Shown here one piece after another: positions 61,001 through 64,000 of a DNA stretch of 64,000 nucleotides. Location: the NCBI GenBank assembly GCA_013400155.1, contig VXBM01000195.1, positions 108,430 through 172,429 of the forward strand. The letters are read 5' to 3'. The translations under genes and the position numbers were made by a program. Source of the DNA: Helopsaltes ochotensis (taxonomy: Eukaryota > Chordata > Aves > Passeriformes > Locustellidae). Positions within the stretch are counted from its first letter, which is position 1. The number at the start of each line of letters is the position of its first letter. The notes under the pieces are model-generated. The model saw only the letters and a program-made list of their open reading frames with translations, was not told the DNA's origin and ran no database searches.

Positions 61001-64000
61001 AATTGCACCTTTAGGTACCTGGGCACTAATTTATCCACCTGTGCTAGAGATGTGGGAGACCTTGCCTGCCCTTGTTTCCTCTCAGGGGAAAAAGAGAGGG
61101 GTTTCTCAAGGAAGCCTGAAGTTAGGTACTGTGAACTCCCACTCCCTGTCCCTTTCCCTAAGTATGAAACAGGATTGAACTCTTCTGGAAAATAAATGAA
61201 CTTGTTAATGGATGGAGATTGAGACATCATAAAGGTACCATAAAACTTCAGCTTCATGTTTCACATGTCTATATCTAATTTTGCTTTGGGCATATTCTCT
61301 TCCTTCTGTGTGTGGGAATATCATCCTTCAAGAGCCACAGTAGGGCATGATTTTGGAAAGTTTGACCTTTACCTAGGTGCCAAAATAGAGCTTCATTAGG
61401 TGGTTGGCAGGACCAGGGGATGGTGAGCACTGTCTGCCATTTGGGTGGAGAGATGCATCCAGCCACCTCTCTCCTGCCTTCCAGCCCTGTCCTCCCACTC
61501 CTGGCAGTTAGAAATTACAGGCATGGATGTCCCTGTTATTTATACCACAGACACATGTTAAATCTGCAAAGCAGGAACAAACATCCTTACATGCTGGACC
61601 TTATCAAAAGCTAGGTGAGTCTCCAGGAAATTGTTCCTGGCTGCAACTCAAAACTCATCCAAGCTAATGGGAAAGTTTTGGTGGACCTCAAAGGGATATG
61701 GATCAAATGGATCCTTGTCTCAGGGTTGGATGCAGAAAAGCGCTTATGGCTTCTTTGTGCAATATACTGAAATGTGCTGAACTTGCAGAACATTTTGAAG
61801 ACCCTCAAAATTTCTTGGTAGCACCAAAGCTGACAGACAGCTTTTGCACTGCCAGGTCTCCACTGCTTCTTCTTTGGCACGGTACTGCTTGTGAAACAAA
61901 CCTATTCTTCTTTCCCAGCCTGAGTTGTGAAAAGGGACAACAGGCAATTAAAATATTGTTGTGTAAAACCTGGTATCAATCCATAATACTGATTTCACAT
62001 TTGGATCTTCAAATCTTCTTGCAAGGAGCTTATTGGATGCTTTTGCCCTCCGCAAACGAGGCAAAGAGCATGAGTCCATTGCAGATGGAGCTACTTGGGG
62101 CTGAACCTGTAGACTAATTTGAGCCCATCAGAATCAGAGGCAGTGTGTTTGCCAGTTCCCTTTAGTGGGGCACAGGCACTCCTCCAAAGTGCTTGGGGGT
62201 TAAGGGTGCCAAGAAAGTGGAGTTTCATTACTAACTGTGAGAATTGTGGAGGGAAGTGCATCTATGAGGGTATGAGGATTGCCTTGCTGTGGAGTAAGAC
62301 TGTCATTATAAGCTGGACTGGGAGCAGTTTTGATGAGAAGAAAGTAAAATAGGAATAAATTGCAGTATAAAGTTTCCTCTTAGTGCTCTTTTTCCAGGCA
62401 GAGGAAGCACTAAGCATGAGTGCACTGTAAGACTGCAGTAATACCTTCTGCTGATAAGTAATAAGAAGAGCAAAGCATTCTCAGGATGGCACCTGTAACT
62501 CCTCTCTGTTAGGCTAAAAATGGCTTAGGGATGTGTAAGTGCCTTTGCAAAGGAAACTGCTTGTGTGCAGAGATGTCTGTTCTGCAGCAGGCTTGGTCAC
62601 AAGGCCAGTTCTGCCCATTAGCTGTGAACACACTGAAAAGAGCTATCGTGGAGCAAAGTATCCAGCCCTGCATGAGGGGCTAAGACTGAGCTCTTAGATA
62701 GTCCAGGTGTCAGTGAGAATGAGGGGTCATTGCCACCATCAGGGATATTAAGGTGGGACGTTCTGGTGTGTGTCACTGCTGGAACACAGCAGCTCCCTTT
62801 GTGTGGTCTGCAGAAGAGATGCCTCAGGGTTTTCTGAGCTGCCATCCTCCCTGGTTCATAGAACACCTTACTGCTGCCTTACAGCGCTGGCAGAAAGCTG
62901 GCACACTGCCTCTAGAAAAGGTGCAGCTGCAAACATCTGCATTCAGCAAACAGGAGGACTTTTATTCATCCAGTAAAGCTGAGCTACTCAGGTGATAAAC
63001 ACCTGTTATGAGAGCTGGGAAAAGCTAATATGGAAAACCAGGAATGAAATCTGAAATACTTGGGACTTGGATTTGCACTTAGTTCTGCTTCCCACTAAAG
63101 GGTGTGAACAAAGCAACTTAATAACTTACTTGTCTGAGGAGTACATAATGTCAGACCCCAAGAGGAGTTGGAAGGACTCCTCTCACCCCTCAAAATTTCC
63201 TGCTGGCTACCGGGCACTCTTTTATAATCACACTTTAAAGTGAAAACACTCTACATTATTCTCTAAGAACTGTGTTGCAGAACAAGACTTGGGAATGACC
63301 TGAATAGGAAGGTCTGACAGATTGCTTTTTCTAAAGGCTCTTCAGGGAAAAAAGCAGACATGACCCTCTGCTAAATTATACCTGTGTTAAAGCAGTGTAT
63401 TGCCACTGCTATTGACAGCTTTGCGCTCGGCTAAATGAGTGTGAAAGAAGGATTGGGACCAGCATCAAATTATTTTCCACTTAGCAGGATTGCTATGGTC
63501 TCCACTAAACCCGGAGGTGTTTAGGAAAAACCTCCTTGGTTCTGACCTCCTTCCCCCAGGTTTGACAGGTCATTAGAGATGGTGAATCATCCATATCTTC
63601 AACACAGTGATTTGGGGCACTTAGAATGTAAATAGTGTTCTAAATAAGATTTCATTATTTTGGACTACATCAGTGGGAATGTGCTGTAGATGATTTGTGA
63701 GAAAAGTATTTGAAGACAATTTGTTTGGTATGAGCTGCTGAACTCATGAAAATTGCTGTTGGTCCATCCTCTGCCCACTGCACTAAGATCATTCACCCTT
63801 TCCCCATTCTTCCTTTTCTTCCTGTGTGGGAATTTGGGTTTTGTGTTTGTGTCCCTGTTGAGGGGAGAACTTACAGGTTCATTTCCCTAATGCTAGGGAG
63901 GAATAGTATTTTCCATTCACGAAAGTTCAGATTATTTGTCAGCTTGAAAACCTTGAAAACTGGCAGGCAGTGCCTTGTTTTGTGTTTGGGTTGTGACCTG

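Larger units (their letters stand above)
51552..64000. other. 3' intergenic, no gene seen
   Basis: About 12.4 kb without a recognisable exon, RNA gene or young transposon. Nameable contents are T- and GGAA-rich simple repeats near 53000-53284, a palindrome at 57999-58023 and an inverted half-site pair TTTGGCACA/TGTGCCAAA near 55234-55275. The longest open frames (51975-52451, 57440-57919) have no domain features. The mammalian locus is also gene-poor on this side. Confidence 0.65.

Noticed and set aside
1..64000. CRISPR arrays, operons, tRNA or rRNA genes, proviral sequence
   Set aside because: The window is vertebrate nuclear DNA. No regularly spaced repeats, tRNA internal promoter pairs, rRNA segments or retroviral coding were recognised on either strand by eye.

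Overview
This window is vertebrate nuclear DNA, most likely from a bird. Three CR1 LINE remnants, the repeat that dominates avian genomes, are recognisable from their broken reverse-transcriptase C-terminal coding and their 3' tails. The one gene found is compact: its coding exons span about 26 kb, with short GT-AG introns and a very high match to the mammalian protein. The order of bird cannot be fixed from this sequence.

Layout: bases 1 to about 19,560 are gene-free upstream sequence holding a (TA)n(CA)n microsatellite, one roughly 735-bp antisense CR1 (about 11,611-12,345), a short antisense CR1 (about 19,350-19,558) and no supportable exon. Bases about 19,590-20,350 form a CpG island whose middle is a 460-base assembly gap (19,854-20,313). 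It is the likely promoter and first exon of the gene that follows. A plus-strand CR1 (about 20,405-20,818) lies directly behind it. Bases 24,520-50,568 carry XPNPEP1, cytosolic X-prolyl aminopeptidase 1, on the plus strand. I resolved 19 coding exons joined by GT-AG introns. They add up to exactly 1,872 nt (623 codons plus stop), and all five metal ligands and three catalytic-site histidines expected for this M24B peptidase are present. The 3' UTR and several AATAAA signals follow (50,569 to about 51,130). A small, very CpG-dense patch sits at 51,409-51,551. From there to 64,000 I see no gene, only simple repeats and a striking 25-bp palindrome.

The window therefore describes one housekeeping enzyme locus in a gene-poor neighbourhood. 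In mammals XPNPEP1 is divergent from ADD3 on its 5' side and has a long gene-poor stretch on its 3' side, and the empty flanks here fit that arrangement, although neither neighbour is visible. I found no CRISPR array, operon, tRNA, rRNA, provirus or other unusual system. The points worth a second look are the promoter gap between two outward-pointing CR1s, the CpG patch downstream of the gene, a tetranucleotide repeat touching the first coding exon's splice donor, a possible N-terminal extension, and several perfect short palindromes.
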